From JBAXQQ01 sp037131695 (GTDB lineage Bacteria; Armatimonadota; Hebobacteria; CAIYQO01): a DNA stretch of 64,000 bases. Shown piece by piece: positions 18,201 through 26,359 of the stretch (position 1 is its first letter; every line of letters begins with the position of its first letter). The notes below the pieces were generated by a model. The model ran no database searches. It worked only from the letters and a program-made list of their open reading frames with translations, and was not told the DNA's origin. Location: contig CAZWZF010000013.1 of assembly GCA_964638715.1 (NCBI GenBank), positions 37,197-101,196 of the forward strand. The letters run 5' to 3'. Made by a program: the position numbers and the translations under genes.

Positions 18201-19764
18201 CGCGTATGGAATGTCAGAATATGTAAAAGCCGGCGGTTCAGTATTTTTCACCGGCGGTGAATATGCCTTCGGTAAAGGCGGCTATCAATATACAGTGCTG
18301 GAACGCGAGTTGCTGCCAGTGCTTTGCGTGGAAACTGTCGATACCCGTGTCAGTGCCGCGCCGCTTGCTTTAGAACCGGGAAAAGATTTTGCTGAATTGA
18401 AATACAAGGCAGATTTTACCGCCAAACCTTCATTCTGGGTATGGAATCAGGTCGCGCTGAAAAATGACCCCAATATCAAAATTTTCCTAAAATCCGGCAA
18501 TCGTCCCATTCTGGTGGGATGGCAGGTCGGCAAAGGTCGCGTCGCATGCCTGCTGATTGACCATCGCGGTAAATCGGACAAAGATGCCACTGCTTTCTTT
18601 GACTGGGCGGATTGGCCGGGATTGGCACGTGCAGTATTTGCCTGGCTGACACCTGATGCCGGTAAAGTAGATAAAAAAGTGCTGAAGGCCGACCTGCCGG
18701 AATTGCTGAAAACGCTTGCGGAAGATACCGCGACCGATGTGTCAATAAAAGAAGTGAAAAGCAATGATGATCCCGGCGACGCGGAAGATATCGCCGCTGA
18801 TGATGCCGGAATGATACTTAGCGATAAGGCATTAAAAAAACGCATCCCATTATTAAAGCAGATATTGCAGGGAGAAGGCGCGGAAGCAGGATTAGCATTG
18901 GCTGAGCAATCGATAAAGATTGGCAACTTGCCGGAAAGCCTGCAGCAGGAATTAATAGATTTCACATCCCGAAACCGCCCCGGCGAGAAGTTGGAAGAGA
19001 TTGCCACACCGGCAGTCGCCAGTGCCAGTGCAGTGGCGCGCAACGCCGCAATTCAACTGCTTGGCATGGCAAATGGTCCGGCATTTCTGAAAGTAGTGAA
19101 AAACCCGCCCCATGCCGAAGACGCTAATTTATATAACCGCGACCGCGCAATCGCCTTTGGGGTAATATTTTGCCGCACCGCAGATTTGGCTGATGAAGGA
19201 AAATTGCGGGTAAAACGCTGGAATGATATGGAGAAACAAGTAATAGACAAGTGGACTGACAAGAAAGGCTTCTCCCTTGCCGCGCCTGAACATCCAGGCC
19301 TTGACGCAGAAGCGTTATTCCAACGGGTGGCATGGCTGGCATATCTTTCCCGTATTGACGCAAAAAGTTATGGCGCGCAATTTGCCCGGGAATGGCTGAT
19401 GACTGCCGAATACCAGGATTACTGCGACCGTACCATCAGCAATTTGTGGAGCGATGGAATGTCGCCATTTGAAAAGAAACGCGCCATAGTAAAAGGCGAA
19501 GAATGGGGTCAACTGCGCGGCCTGCTGGGTCGATTGCGCGAGGCAACCCGTCCGGATATCGAAGCGCTGATAAAAACCCAACCCGACGCTGTTGGCGATG
19601 GTTTCCGCCAGGCCCATTTCACCCTGGAGTTCCGTACCGCTATGAACCTGCTGGGCAGCCAGGACGCAAAAGTCACTGCCGCCATTCTTGAAAAACTAAG
19701 AACAGCAGAAAATCCCGACCTGGCAGAATTTGCCAATGCGCGGTTGAATGCCGGATTAAAATAG
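15283..19764 (+). CDS. Secreted multidomain protein: GH66-like barrel, GATase1-like domain, HEAT repeats
   Basis: The start at 15283 is chosen because GGAG lies 8 bp upstream and MMRFYFCLLIIFSTLIMS is a clean signal peptide; the ATG at 15220 would add an unlikely leader and sits upstream of the -10 box. The mature protein (1493 residues with signal) has a jelly-roll-like N-domain, an Ig-like domain (DKIRYNPGDTMKGTVTLT), and a GH66-like barrel with Asp495 (IRWDGHP) and Glu573 (CRGGGLLMNES) as candidate catalytic residues. An alpha/beta GATase1-like domain follows (YQNFDMLLFTGIPH, KAGGSVFFTGGEYAFGKGGY). A long helical end of HEAT type comes last (ISASAVARNAAIQ-like turns, LLGSQDAKVTAAILEKL). 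It combines in one chain modules that the operon at 3676-10857 carries as three proteins. Enzyme activity and substrate are not proved. Confidence 0.6.
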   Translation: MMRFYFCLLIIFSTLIMSVAANNWVDLPTTDWQGNLKAEVTGIKNPMTAIVGYPTRDASPLAIASAQELPAGVYEIRFTLRPSHTAGAVAFNSGLRVKNDNDSIDFPGQFFARVHQPETRVIKIIKTKPGSLNLRLTAFTDNVIFQNAQRDAKNKTAGGNIQPDDPEDNNVDEDLGLSPASSFYYLLDKAEYRILSQSGCVARVYTDKIRYNPGDTMKGTVTLTDTSGKGGDGTVNLYLEHNLNDRVKIKSLPVKLAAEPQILSFDTVLPKEELGYALVGEYLSADGKDRDENAEYFNIAKNFNRVALFGSGAGSTRDVTLDDDTVRKAVSYSRSEYYNACEYFAWAEDDMVEMSPNGDYWFSGQTNYHINKQTIQKQIRIAHEQGISMVTYGKFVMSGYPGWKTAYDYPSDHRSQYYYPVGMWEGVNSTILDRFRNKEMVPYSPLPTIPGNPYYIWWQEFMPINPDATPRMSRIAAEEVIRSVDMFGWDGIRWDGHPRGGGQCGSSGNYDQAAARRTQSLVRYFKDIVGAKYPNFGNGYNYLLIEPKKDYNWAVEDYELDELCRGGGLLMNESIGNASAGWTFDTIVRNLQVEGDLCRERGGYYLGISFAKSPRDVIIESALWAAAGARPYTNAMNKSTRRYCTRYSQYTLDENLRRLTTPEKVLAPQTETKLWWQPFVYETPLINGKRQMIVNLLNIPRQAKRPARDGEVKPEWDMPAGTDPVTFAFTLPAGIRAVSASMIDPRTLEIMPLTLKDNLLQIPAIAIWYVVVIDLTVDANAPSLASLYGSPKTFGILRTDLKSDRKPEVLLDPKREIWEVNKDMSVLAPDWSTKNDEEQKTVDALGWDEHNAAVLKKRDNNTADDYIKGWWHGGSLPADLKLKDNTIAFGDLTPRRNGRFDIYYGRGAMDYRLRMPAIFAGLGNFTAYDAPLWGALKQSPNMGIGGNMPWSQYQNFDMLLFTGIPHCAIGAENAYGMSEYVKAGGSVFFTGGEYAFGKGGYQYTVLERELLPVLCVETVDTRVSAAPLALEPGKDFAELKYKADFTAKPSFWVWNQVALKNDPNIKIFLKSGNRPILVGWQVGKGRVACLLIDHRGKSDKDATAFFDWADWPGLARAVFAWLTPDAGKVDKKVLKADLPELLKTLAEDTATDVSIKEVKSNDDPGDAEDIAADDAGMILSDKALKKRIPLLKQILQGEGAEAGLALAEQSIKIGNLPESLQQELIDFTSRNRPGEKLEEIATPAVASASAVARNAAIQLLGMANGPAFLKVVKNPPHAEDANLYNRDRAIAFGVIFCRTADLADEGKLRVKRWNDMEKQVIDKWTDKKGFSLAAPEHPGLDAEALFQRVAWLAYLSRIDAKSYGAQFAREWLMTAEYQDYCDRTISNLWSDGMSPFEKKRAIVKGEEWGQLRGLLGRLREATRPDIEALIKTQPDAVGDGFRQAHFTLEFRTAMNLLGSQDAKVTAAILEKLRTAENPDLAEFANARLNAGLK

Positions 19765-19801
19765 TATTCAATACATCTAATATAATAGGTTATTAATATT
19801 C

Positions 19802-19948
19802 AGTCACCGTATGGAAAGGGACGCAAGTCCGGCTCGATTCACATCAAAGATATCACTCCGGGAACACCAATCTCCTGATTGGCAAATGGTTAAAATGATG
19901 GATTCCGGGCAAATCAGCCGGACTTGCGTCCCTTTCCATACGGTGACT
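19802..19948. repeat. 147-bp element with perfect 33-bp terminal inverted repeats
   Basis: Bases 19802-19834 (agtcaccgtatggaaagg…tccggct) are the exact reverse complement of 19916-19948 over 33 bp, with an 81-bp centre. There is no coding capacity and no obvious target-site duplication. Perfect identity of the arms argues for a recent non-autonomous mobile element or a strong cruciform. It also terminates or isolates the large gene ending at 19764. Confidence 0.8.
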
Positions 19949-19965
19949 ATACATTTTTACAATTT

Positions 19966-20090
19966 AATATTTCATTTCAACTTCGGAAATACAGGTTTCT
20001 TTTCAATTCCGCGTTGCCCATGTGGTATGGCAAAGCACGCAAAATACCCCATCCTCTCCATTCAGCAGTATCAAAAGCAATCATTATTTC
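19966..20090 (-). pseudogene. Stray duplicate of a GH29 fucosidase 3' end
   Basis: The stretch matches 21649-21775, the end of the intact fucosidase gene, at the nucleotide level (for example atttcaacttcggaaatac and gcgttg.ccatgtggtat). In protein terms, MIAFDTAEWRGWGI followed by AELKRNLYF corresponds to LIIAFDTAEGRGWGIF…KKPVFPK. Only ~40 codons remain and they are diverged and partly frame-disturbed. The two copies bracket the acetyltransferase genes. Confidence 0.8.
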
Positions 20091-20971
20091 GCAATCTCTA
20101 TTTTCATCAGCACACATTCGCAGGATCCCCACGAATAATGCCGAAGTTGCTGCCTGACACGGGTAAAGCCCAACGAGGAGTAGTATTGCTCCAGAAAACC
20201 CGGCGCACAATCAAGATACACCGCCGTGTGCCCGTGATCAGCCAGCCAGCGCAACGCGTGCTCGATGGTCAACTTCCCGAGTTGGCGACCATGAAACGCG
20301 GTGGTCAGCGTGCTTAAATACCGTGTGTTCGGTGAGGAAATATCGCCGGTCCAATCGTCCGGGACATCGGCGCGGAGTGAGACAATCGCCGCCAGCATGC
20401 CTTCAAGGAATAGTCCAAAATTCTCCCCGCGCTTCTGCCGGCCCGCATAATCTTCCCGAGGCAATGGGGTATGCCACTGGTTAATCCTCCGCGACCGCAA
20501 CCAGGCTACGGTATCGAGAATTACCTGGTATCCAGCGTCCTCTTCGTCAGCCTGAAGGCGGCGGAACTCCACGGCAGGTTTCATATAACGCCGGAGCACC
20601 ATCCCAACGGAATGAGTCATCCCGAAGCGCTCGTAAAACGGTTGCAGATGCGAGTCACAGGTGAGATCGACACAGGGGTATGCCCGTAACTGATCAAGCA
20701 TCCGTCGCACAAGTTCACTCCCGATACCTTGTCTCTACCATGCTGGCAAAACCTCCAGCTGCGGGATGAACGCTGCCTGCACGCCGTCGGTGATGGCAGT
20801 GATGAATCCGACTACCCGTCCAGAATCGTCATCCATTGCCAATACCACATGATTGCTTCCTCGAAGAAGTGAAAGGTGCTCCTCCGACGAACTTGGATTG
20901 CGCCATCCCACGAAAAAGCCGTGTAATTGTTCTGATGTTATATTGGTTGTGTTATCGAGATAATGTATCAT
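20084..20971 (-). pseudogene. Tandem-GNAT acetyltransferase interrupted by an in-frame TAG
   Basis: Reading down the minus strand from the ATG at 20971, which overlaps the previous gene's TGA as ATGA, a first GNAT domain (IHYLDNTTNITSEQLHGFF…FIPQLEVLPAW) is broken by TAG at 20735-20737. It continues in the same frame with RQGIGSELVRRMLDQLR and QPFYERFGM. TAG sits exactly where family members have Gln/Gly before the acetyl-CoA-binding R/Q-x-x-G-x-G/A loop, so a CAG-to-TAG change is the simplest reading. A second GNAT domain follows (VEFRRLQADEEDAGYQVILD … LGKLTIEHALRWLADHG … YYSSLGFTRV). The C-terminus ends at 20084, next to the fucosidase remnant. Substrate unknown. It could be a recent pseudogene, a sequencing error, or two separate proteins. 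Confidence 0.65.
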
Positions 20972-21417
20972 AATTCCCACACGAACATCACATCATCCGT
21001 ATTGGTACGCGTGCCACCCAGTGCTTCATACATTCGCATAGCCGGCATATTCGATGCATTCGTGATAACATACAAACTTCCGCATCCCGTTTCAATTCCT
21101 AACTGCTGGAAACGTCGAATCAATTGGCTGCCGATTCCCTGGCGGCGATGTGATTCGATGACGTCAATCGAGAATAGGAAAAGCATTGGCTTTTCCACAT
21201 CCCAACGCTGCTGCACATAACCGATGAGTTGACCTATAGGTTGCCCCTTAATCTCAGCAACGATAAGAATATTGTGATCATCCGCGAGAAATCCTCGAAG
21301 ATGGTCGTCTGAGATACCCATCTCCCAGAATAGAGCGCAATTAACCCGGGCACGTTCAACATCATTCGGCAGCAAACGCAAAAGAGATAAATCATCGGTA
21401 TTAATAATAGGTTCCAT
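20968..21417 (-). CDS. GNAT family N-acetyltransferase, AAC(3)-I-like
   Basis: A 149-residue single GNAT domain. The acetyl-CoA pyrophosphate loop is RRQGIGSQLIRRF (~residues 92-104), preceded by the strand FLFSIDVIESH and followed by YVITNASNMPAMRMYEALGG. The overall pattern (LIVAEIKGQPIGQLIGYV, then IDV.E.HRRQGIG, then A…YE.LG) is like type I aminoglycoside 3-N-acetyltransferases and their many uncharacterised relatives. Aminoglycoside resistance is not claimed. It is the first gene of a two-gene minus-strand unit; its TGA overlaps the ATG of the interrupted tandem GNAT. The composition is more GC-rich than the flanking fucosidase genes. Confidence 0.75.
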   Translation of the reverse strand: MEPIINTDDLSLLRLLPNDVERARVNCALFWEMGISDDHLRGFLADDHNILIVAEIKGQPIGQLIGYVQQRWDVEKPMLFLFSIDVIESHRRQGIGSQLIRRFQQLGIETGCGSLYVITNASNMPAMRMYEALGGTRTNTDDVMFVWEL

Positions 21418-21653
21418 TTAAATAATCCTCCAATCAATGGGTATCCGGCAGATTGGCTTCAATTACTCTGTATTCTACAGAAATTTTCAGGCGTTACAGT
21501 GTAACCTACTGCCAATTATCTTTCCCGCAAACATCCCATTATACCTTTCTTCACCAGCGGGTACTGCCACTCGGTATTTGTAATTTAAGAATGATGCATA
21601 ATGTTTGTTCCTCTAACCTAATATAAATTGGAAACGGTTTAGTTTAAATATTT

Positions 21654-23417
21654 TCATTTCAACTTCGGAAATACAGGTTTCTTGTCAATTCCGCGTTGTC
21701 CATGTGGTATTCCGAAACAAGAGAAAATACCCCATCCTCTCCCTTCAGCAGTGTCAAAAGCAATTATCAATTCATGCTGGCCTGTTGTCATATTCAAATC
21801 GACAAACGAGCGTCCGGGCATGGCTGGGTTAATAGCATCCGGCACGGTAAGTACCGACTTGCCATCGAAAAACAGTTGGCAGCCGCCGTCGTGACCCAGG
21901 AAAAATCGCCATATTCCATCGCGCGGAACTTCAAAAATATTACCCAAATATAATATGCCGTCTTGTGAACCGGCTTCTGAATGTATATTAAGGAAACTGT
22001 TATCTTCCTGTATTGTTAATTTATGCCAACCAAGGGAAACTGATAATGATACCGCTGGAGCATTTGCCACAGTAACGTTTTTTTCTTGCAATGCAGATAC
22101 CTGCCAGCTTTTAATTATCGGTGACACCCACTTGCCGGAAAGCTCGACCGGCTTCATCTCCGGCACTACCGGACCCATATTGAAATATTGTACCGGTGCA
22201 GATTTGAATGTTAACTCAACAACACCTACTCCCGCTATTGAATCGGGGCATTTCGCCGGCAATCCGCAAATCACCAGACGGTCATCTTGCTGATTAAAGG
22301 TAAGCTCCGGACCGTTTGGATAAAGTTTGGCGGATAGAAGCTTGCCATGAATAGCACCTAAAGCCAATTTTTCTCCCGGCCAGCGTGAGCACCAGTAATA
22401 CACCTTATTTCTCTTGCGTGTCCAATTCCCCATTGCTGATACTATAGACGAGACAGGTTTAACATCACCATAAATTATCTCGCCATAGGTATCAAGCCAT
22501 TGTCCAACTTTATCAAGACGCTCAATTGCCTCGTTCGGCACGCTGCCATCCGGCAATGGCCCTATATTCAATAATAGATTTCCCGCACCAGCGGTACAGG
22601 TACGCAGCATATCCAATACTTTTCTCACTGAATGCCAATCTTCCGGCGGGGTTTGCTGCCATCCCCACGATCCGTTAAATGTCATACATGCTTCCCATGC
22701 GCGGCCGCCGGTTGCTGCGGTAATATGTTCTTCCGGGGTGCCGAAATCCTCTGCCAACTGCGACCGGTCATTAATTATTATCTCCGGCTGCAATTTTCTA
22801 ACCATGGCATTAAGCTCATAGCTTTCCCACGCTTCCGGGGTAGCCAATGGCCAGGAAACATCATACCAAAGAATATCAATTTTGCCGTAATTGGTCATTA
22901 ATTCCCGAACGCATTCGCGGGTAAAAGATGTAAAACGTTTGCGGGCATCCTCATCATGCATACAGCGAATTCCATCTGGATGGTGCCAATCCATCAGTGA
23001 ATAATAAAAACCAACCCGCAATCCGGCTTCCCGGGCAGCCTCAACATATTCCCGAACCAGATCGCGTCCTGGTCCGCGTTTCACCGCGTTATATTCAGTT
23101 TGTTTGGTATCCCACAAACAAAAGCCTTCATGGTGTTTAGTGGTCAGTACCATATATTTCATGCCGGCACGTTTTGCCAGTGCCGCCCACTCGCGGGCAA
23201 ATCCCGGTTTAGGATGCCAGCTATCCGCCAACGGTTCATACTCGGAAGCAGGTATTCGTTCCAGGTTCATCACCCATTCGTTGCGTCCAATTTGGCTGTA
23301 TAATCCCCAATGAACGAACATTCCAAAACGCGCTTCACGCCACCATTGCAAACGCTTGGATTGAGTTTTTACTACATTGTTGAGATATGCAGTTTTGTTA
23401 AAAGGTTTTGTTTTCAT
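21654..23417 (-). CDS. GH29 alpha-L-fucosidase
   Basis: A 587-residue protein of the GH29 family. The N-terminal signature WWREARFGMFVHWGLYS and the motif MKYMVLTTKHHEGFCLWD carry the family's substrate-binding His and Trp residues. Asp186 in GKIDILWYDVSWP occupies the nucleophile position. The barrel ends with NLLLNIGPLPDGS. A C-terminal beta-sandwich and an extra ~150-residue domain (VSLGWHKLTIQEDNSFLNIH; DGIWRFFLGHDGGCQLFFDG) make it longer than minimal fucosidases and suggest carbohydrate binding. It cleaves alpha-L-fucosyl residues by a retaining mechanism. No signal peptide, so it likely works on imported oligosaccharides. It is the second gene of a pair with the GH29 at 23431 (13-bp gap). 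Its 3' end is duplicated at 19966-20090. Confidence 0.92.
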   Translation of the reverse strand: MKTKPFNKTAYLNNVVKTQSKRLQWWREARFGMFVHWGLYSQIGRNEWVMNLERIPASEYEPLADSWHPKPGFAREWAALAKRAGMKYMVLTTKHHEGFCLWDTKQTEYNAVKRGPGRDLVREYVEAAREAGLRVGFYYSLMDWHHPDGIRCMHDEDARKRFTSFTRECVRELMTNYGKIDILWYDVSWPLATPEAWESYELNAMVRKLQPEIIINDRSQLAEDFGTPEEHITAATGGRAWEACMTFNGSWGWQQTPPEDWHSVRKVLDMLRTCTAGAGNLLLNIGPLPDGSVPNEAIERLDKVGQWLDTYGEIIYGDVKPVSSIVSAMGNWTRKRNKVYYWCSRWPGEKLALGAIHGKLLSAKLYPNGPELTFNQQDDRLVICGLPAKCPDSIAGVGVVELTFKSAPVQYFNMGPVVPEMKPVELSGKWVSPIIKSWQVSALQEKNVTVANAPAVSLSVSLGWHKLTIQEDNSFLNIHSEAGSQDGILYLGNIFEVPRDGIWRFFLGHDGGCQLFFDGKSVLTVPDAINPAMPGRSFVDLNMTTGQHELIIAFDTAEGRGWGIFSCFGIPHGQRGIDKKPVFPKLK

Positions 23418-23430
23418 AATTCTCTCATTT

Positions 23431-25077
23431 TCAATTTAATGGTTTTAAACTTACAGCACGCAAATTCATCAGAATCCCGGGATCAAGAATATATGGTTTG
23501 ATGGTAAGGGTATGTACTCCCGGACTTAAGTTGAATGCTCCTGCCATTGTATACCAATCAAAACGACCATGTCGACCGCTTAATGGCACACTGGCGCGTA
23601 ATTTTTGTCCGGATACCGTCATCTCAAATCGTCTGCCATAGACATTCAGCGACTCGGGGTTGTTAAACTCAAATGAAGATTGATAACGACCGGCATGTTC
23701 TACCTTAAATGTCCATTCTACACTGTCTACAATCCGTGACCACCCTATAATACGTCCACCTAATGCATCCGGCGACAGGAACAGGATCGGTTTATTGTCC
23801 GCATGTATTGTTTTCAGTTTAGCATGGTTAGCGGTTAATAGTATCGATTTTTCTATTTGCTGGCAAATAGCTTGGGGAATAAATTGTAGTGATTCATCAA
23901 ATTCAAGCGCAACCACCTGTGGCAGAATATCTGCTGCTGGCAAATCAATAATCAACGACATTCCATTTTGCACGAAATGAACAGGTTCACCTGTTGATAA
24001 TATTATTGCTGATTTTACAGATGTTTCAAATCCCCGTACTGCAAGTTGAGACGCAGGTCTGAATATATGCAGATAAACAGTATTACCGCTTTGTGTACTG
24101 ACTCCCCATTCCTGCCGTCCGGTTGGACCTGCCTGAGTCTGGTAAATAGCATCACCATTCAGTTGCATCCATTTACCAATTACATCAAGTTGTTCAATGC
24201 TATATTTTGATAATGTCCCATCAGCCTGCGGTCCAAAATTCAGCAGAAAGTTACCGCCTAAACCTGCTGCATCGGATAATAAACCAAGTAATTCTAACGG
24301 TGACGCAAATAACGCCGGGTCATCAATTGGTGCAGTCCAGGTAGTGAATGCTGCTGAACAATGACATAGTTCCCATGCACGGTCAGATCCGTCTGTCGGC
24401 ATTAATCCCTCGGGATTGCCGAAATCACCAGGGAAACCAGCACGGTCATTAATCAGAATGGCAGGCTGCAATCGCCGCATCTCATCTACTAATTCGCGAG
24501 ATCGATATTGTTCTGCAGTCAAAAATCCACCATCAAACCAAAAAACATCAATTTTCCCATAGTTAGTCATTAATTCGCGCACCTGGGCATGAAGGTAATC
24601 TATCATACGATTATGCGCGGCCGCGTCATCAAATGGCTGACGCCACAGATTTAAATCTGACCAGACAAACTTTTCTGCCCATTCCGGATAATTCCAATCT
24701 ACCCATGACCAGTATAGTCCGACGCGAATATCATGGCGATTGCAAGCGTCAACAAAATCACGAACAACATCACGGCGTGGACCTGTTTTAACAGCATTAA
24801 AATCGGTAGTATCGGTATCCCACAGACAAAATCCATCATGATGCTTGGTTGTCAATACCATATACTTCATTCCGGTATTTTTTGCTGTACGTACCCAGGC
24901 ATCAACATCCAGATTTTCGGCTGTGAACTGCTCCGCTAACACTCGATAATCCTGTACCGAAATTTCATCAGCATTCATGACCCACTCGCCATTACGCTGC
25001 TGCGAATATATACCCCAGTGGATAAACATCCCTAATCTCGATTCAGTGAACCATTTCAAATGGTCTGTAGTTTTCAT
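23431..25077 (-). CDS. GH29 alpha-L-fucosidase (second copy)
   Basis: A 548-residue paralogue of the downstream fucosidase. Family marks: WFTESRLGMFIHWGIYSQQ, MKYMVLTTKHHDGFCLWD, and Asp182 in KIDVFWFDGGF as the predicted nucleophile, then NFLLNFGPQADGT. The C-terminal ~200 residues form beta-sandwich domains (WTFKVEHAGRYQSSFEFNNP, LSPGVHTLTIKPYILDP). No signal peptide. AAGGA lies a few bases before the ATG at 25077. The different nucleophile surroundings (FDGGF versus YDVSW) suggest the two enzymes have different linkage preferences, as in GH29 subfamilies A and B; which is which cannot be read here. A terminator-like hairpin separates the pair from the pseudopilin genes. Confidence 0.92.
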   Translation of the reverse strand: MKTTDHLKWFTESRLGMFIHWGIYSQQRNGEWVMNADEISVQDYRVLAEQFTAENLDVDAWVRTAKNTGMKYMVLTTKHHDGFCLWDTDTTDFNAVKTGPRRDVVRDFVDACNRHDIRVGLYWSWVDWNYPEWAEKFVWSDLNLWRQPFDDAAAHNRMIDYLHAQVRELMTNYGKIDVFWFDGGFLTAEQYRSRELVDEMRRLQPAILINDRAGFPGDFGNPEGLMPTDGSDRAWELCHCSAAFTTWTAPIDDPALFASPLELLGLLSDAAGLGGNFLLNFGPQADGTLSKYSIEQLDVIGKWMQLNGDAIYQTQAGPTGRQEWGVSTQSGNTVYLHIFRPASQLAVRGFETSVKSAIILSTGEPVHFVQNGMSLIIDLPAADILPQVVALEFDESLQFIPQAICQQIEKSILLTANHAKLKTIHADNKPILFLSPDALGGRIIGWSRIVDSVEWTFKVEHAGRYQSSFEFNNPESLNVYGRRFEMTVSGQKLRASVPLSGRHGRFDWYTMAGAFNLSPGVHTLTIKPYILDPGILMNLRAVSLKPLN

Positions 25078-25151
25078 GTTTAATCCTTTTTATGTTTTTG
25101 TAATTATTCAAAATGGTAAATTTGGATTATATGTAACATAAATATATTAAT

Positions 25152-25194
25152 TGAATACTGTATTAATAACTTAACGCTATTAATACAGTATTCA
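25152..25194. terminator. Bidirectional terminator-like hairpin
   Basis: A perfect 17-bp stem (25152-25168 with 25178-25194) and 9-nt loop acttaacgc. A run of T follows on the plus strand (25195-25201), and AT-rich sequence on the minus strand. It lies between the end of the minus-strand pseudopilin operon (25256) and the start of the fucosidase pair (25077), so it most likely ends the pseudopilin transcript. Confidence 0.75.
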
Positions 25195-25255
25195 TTTTTT
25201 TAAAAGAAGTAATTGTATTATACAGAAAATTAAATTTGAAAATTGTATCTAATAT

Positions 25256-26344
25256 TTATTGTGCCGGATACCCGTAGAATCCGATTTCTGTAACATCGGT
25301 TGCGTTGGCGGCTCCAGTTCCTGTTGCAGGATTTTTATAATATATTGCCAGGTCCTTGACTCCTATTGGCATCTTTACTATTGTAGCTACGGGTGCTGTA
25401 ATAGTTGTACTGCCTGCCCAACCATTAACATCGCATATTTTAAAGAAGTCAGATAATGCAGTTTTACCCGGCAAACGTCCACGCAGTTCCCATGTGCCAG
25501 TGGCAGCCACAGTAGGACAGTATCGTGGGTATATCGTCACTTTAGTTGGCACTATCGGCGGCACCATATCTGCCCATCCAGCTAAAACATAATAACTTAC
25601 ACCATTTGCATATAAACCATTTGAGGAGCCGTTTGTATAGTCGCATAATTGTTTAACATCACCCCAGGGACCAGCGGGGGTCGAATCAAATACCTTTAAA
25701 ATGGCGTTTCCAAACTCTATGGCAATGCGATTACTTCCCTGTACAACAGAAATAACCTGAACAGGGGTGCGGTCTGCAGTCAATCCGATACCTTCGCGTG
25801 CCAAAGCGAATGAAGGAGTATCTGATGCTGTCACTGTAACTGCTTCAACTGATCCATCAACTTTTGAACATACTATACTTCTGCTGTGCCGTGGATCCAA
25901 AGTGGTATCCATAGTATCAGCAGAAATGGCATAAGTAGTACTATTGGTAGTATTTTTATAATCTGCTGTCAATAAAGTGTCAGATGGACTGGTTATCATA
26001 CCTAATGCCGCATCAAATAAAGATGTGTTGTATCCGTAATCCGGCGCACCACCAGATGCTTTTGATGAATATGACGCACAATCCAGCACACCATTATCAA
26101 GGGAAATTGCTGTTGGCCACGGCGCATTGTTATTTGGCAGCAATAAATTATTATGATCCTGGGAATACATAGTTATGGCTGCCGCTATTTGCCGTTGATT
26201 GCTGGTACAGGTAGTTTGCCGAGCTTTTTCGCGGGCACGGGCAAATACCGGGAACAAAATGGCGGCGAGGATGGCAATAATGGCAATTACTACCAACAGT
26301 TCGATAAGGGTAAACCCTTTTTTAATTTTTAATAACGATTTCAT
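25256..26344 (-). CDS. Pseudopilin-like protein, discoidin-type C-terminus
   Basis: A 362-residue protein with the pilin-type leader (KIKKGFTLIELLVVIAIIAI) and FPVFARAREKARQTTC. The H-X9-DG motif is present (RHSRSIVCSKVDGSV). The C-terminal ~180 residues have the look of a galactose-binding/F5-8 type sandwich ending TDVTEIGFYGYPAQ. The protein at 30401-31504 ends in a similar way (TSEIQLFGYHY) and has the same length class. It is the second gene of a minus-strand pair, starting 15 bp after the LamG-type pseudopilin stops, with GGGAG as ribosome binding site. Likely cell-envelope glycan-binding component; inferred. Confidence 0.85.
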   Translation of the reverse strand: MKSLLKIKKGFTLIELLVVIAIIAILAAILFPVFARAREKARQTTCTSNQRQIAAAITMYSQDHNNLLLPNNNAPWPTAISLDNGVLDCASYSSKASGGAPDYGYNTSLFDAALGMITSPSDTLLTADYKNTTNSTTYAISADTMDTTLDPRHSRSIVCSKVDGSVEAVTVTASDTPSFALAREGIGLTADRTPVQVISVVQGSNRIAIEFGNAILKVFDSTPAGPWGDVKQLCDYTNGSSNGLYANGVSYYVLAGWADMVPPIVPTKVTIYPRYCPTVAATGTWELRGRLPGKTALSDFFKICDVNGWAGSTTITAPVATIVKMPIGVKDLAIYYKNPATGTGAANATDVTEIGFYGYPAQ

Positions 26345-26359
26345 AACTGTATTTCTCCC

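Noticed and set aside
18447..19043. 198-residue minus-strand open frame
   Set aside because: Mirror of the long coding frame of the 1493-residue protein; composition is that of reverse-complement codons.
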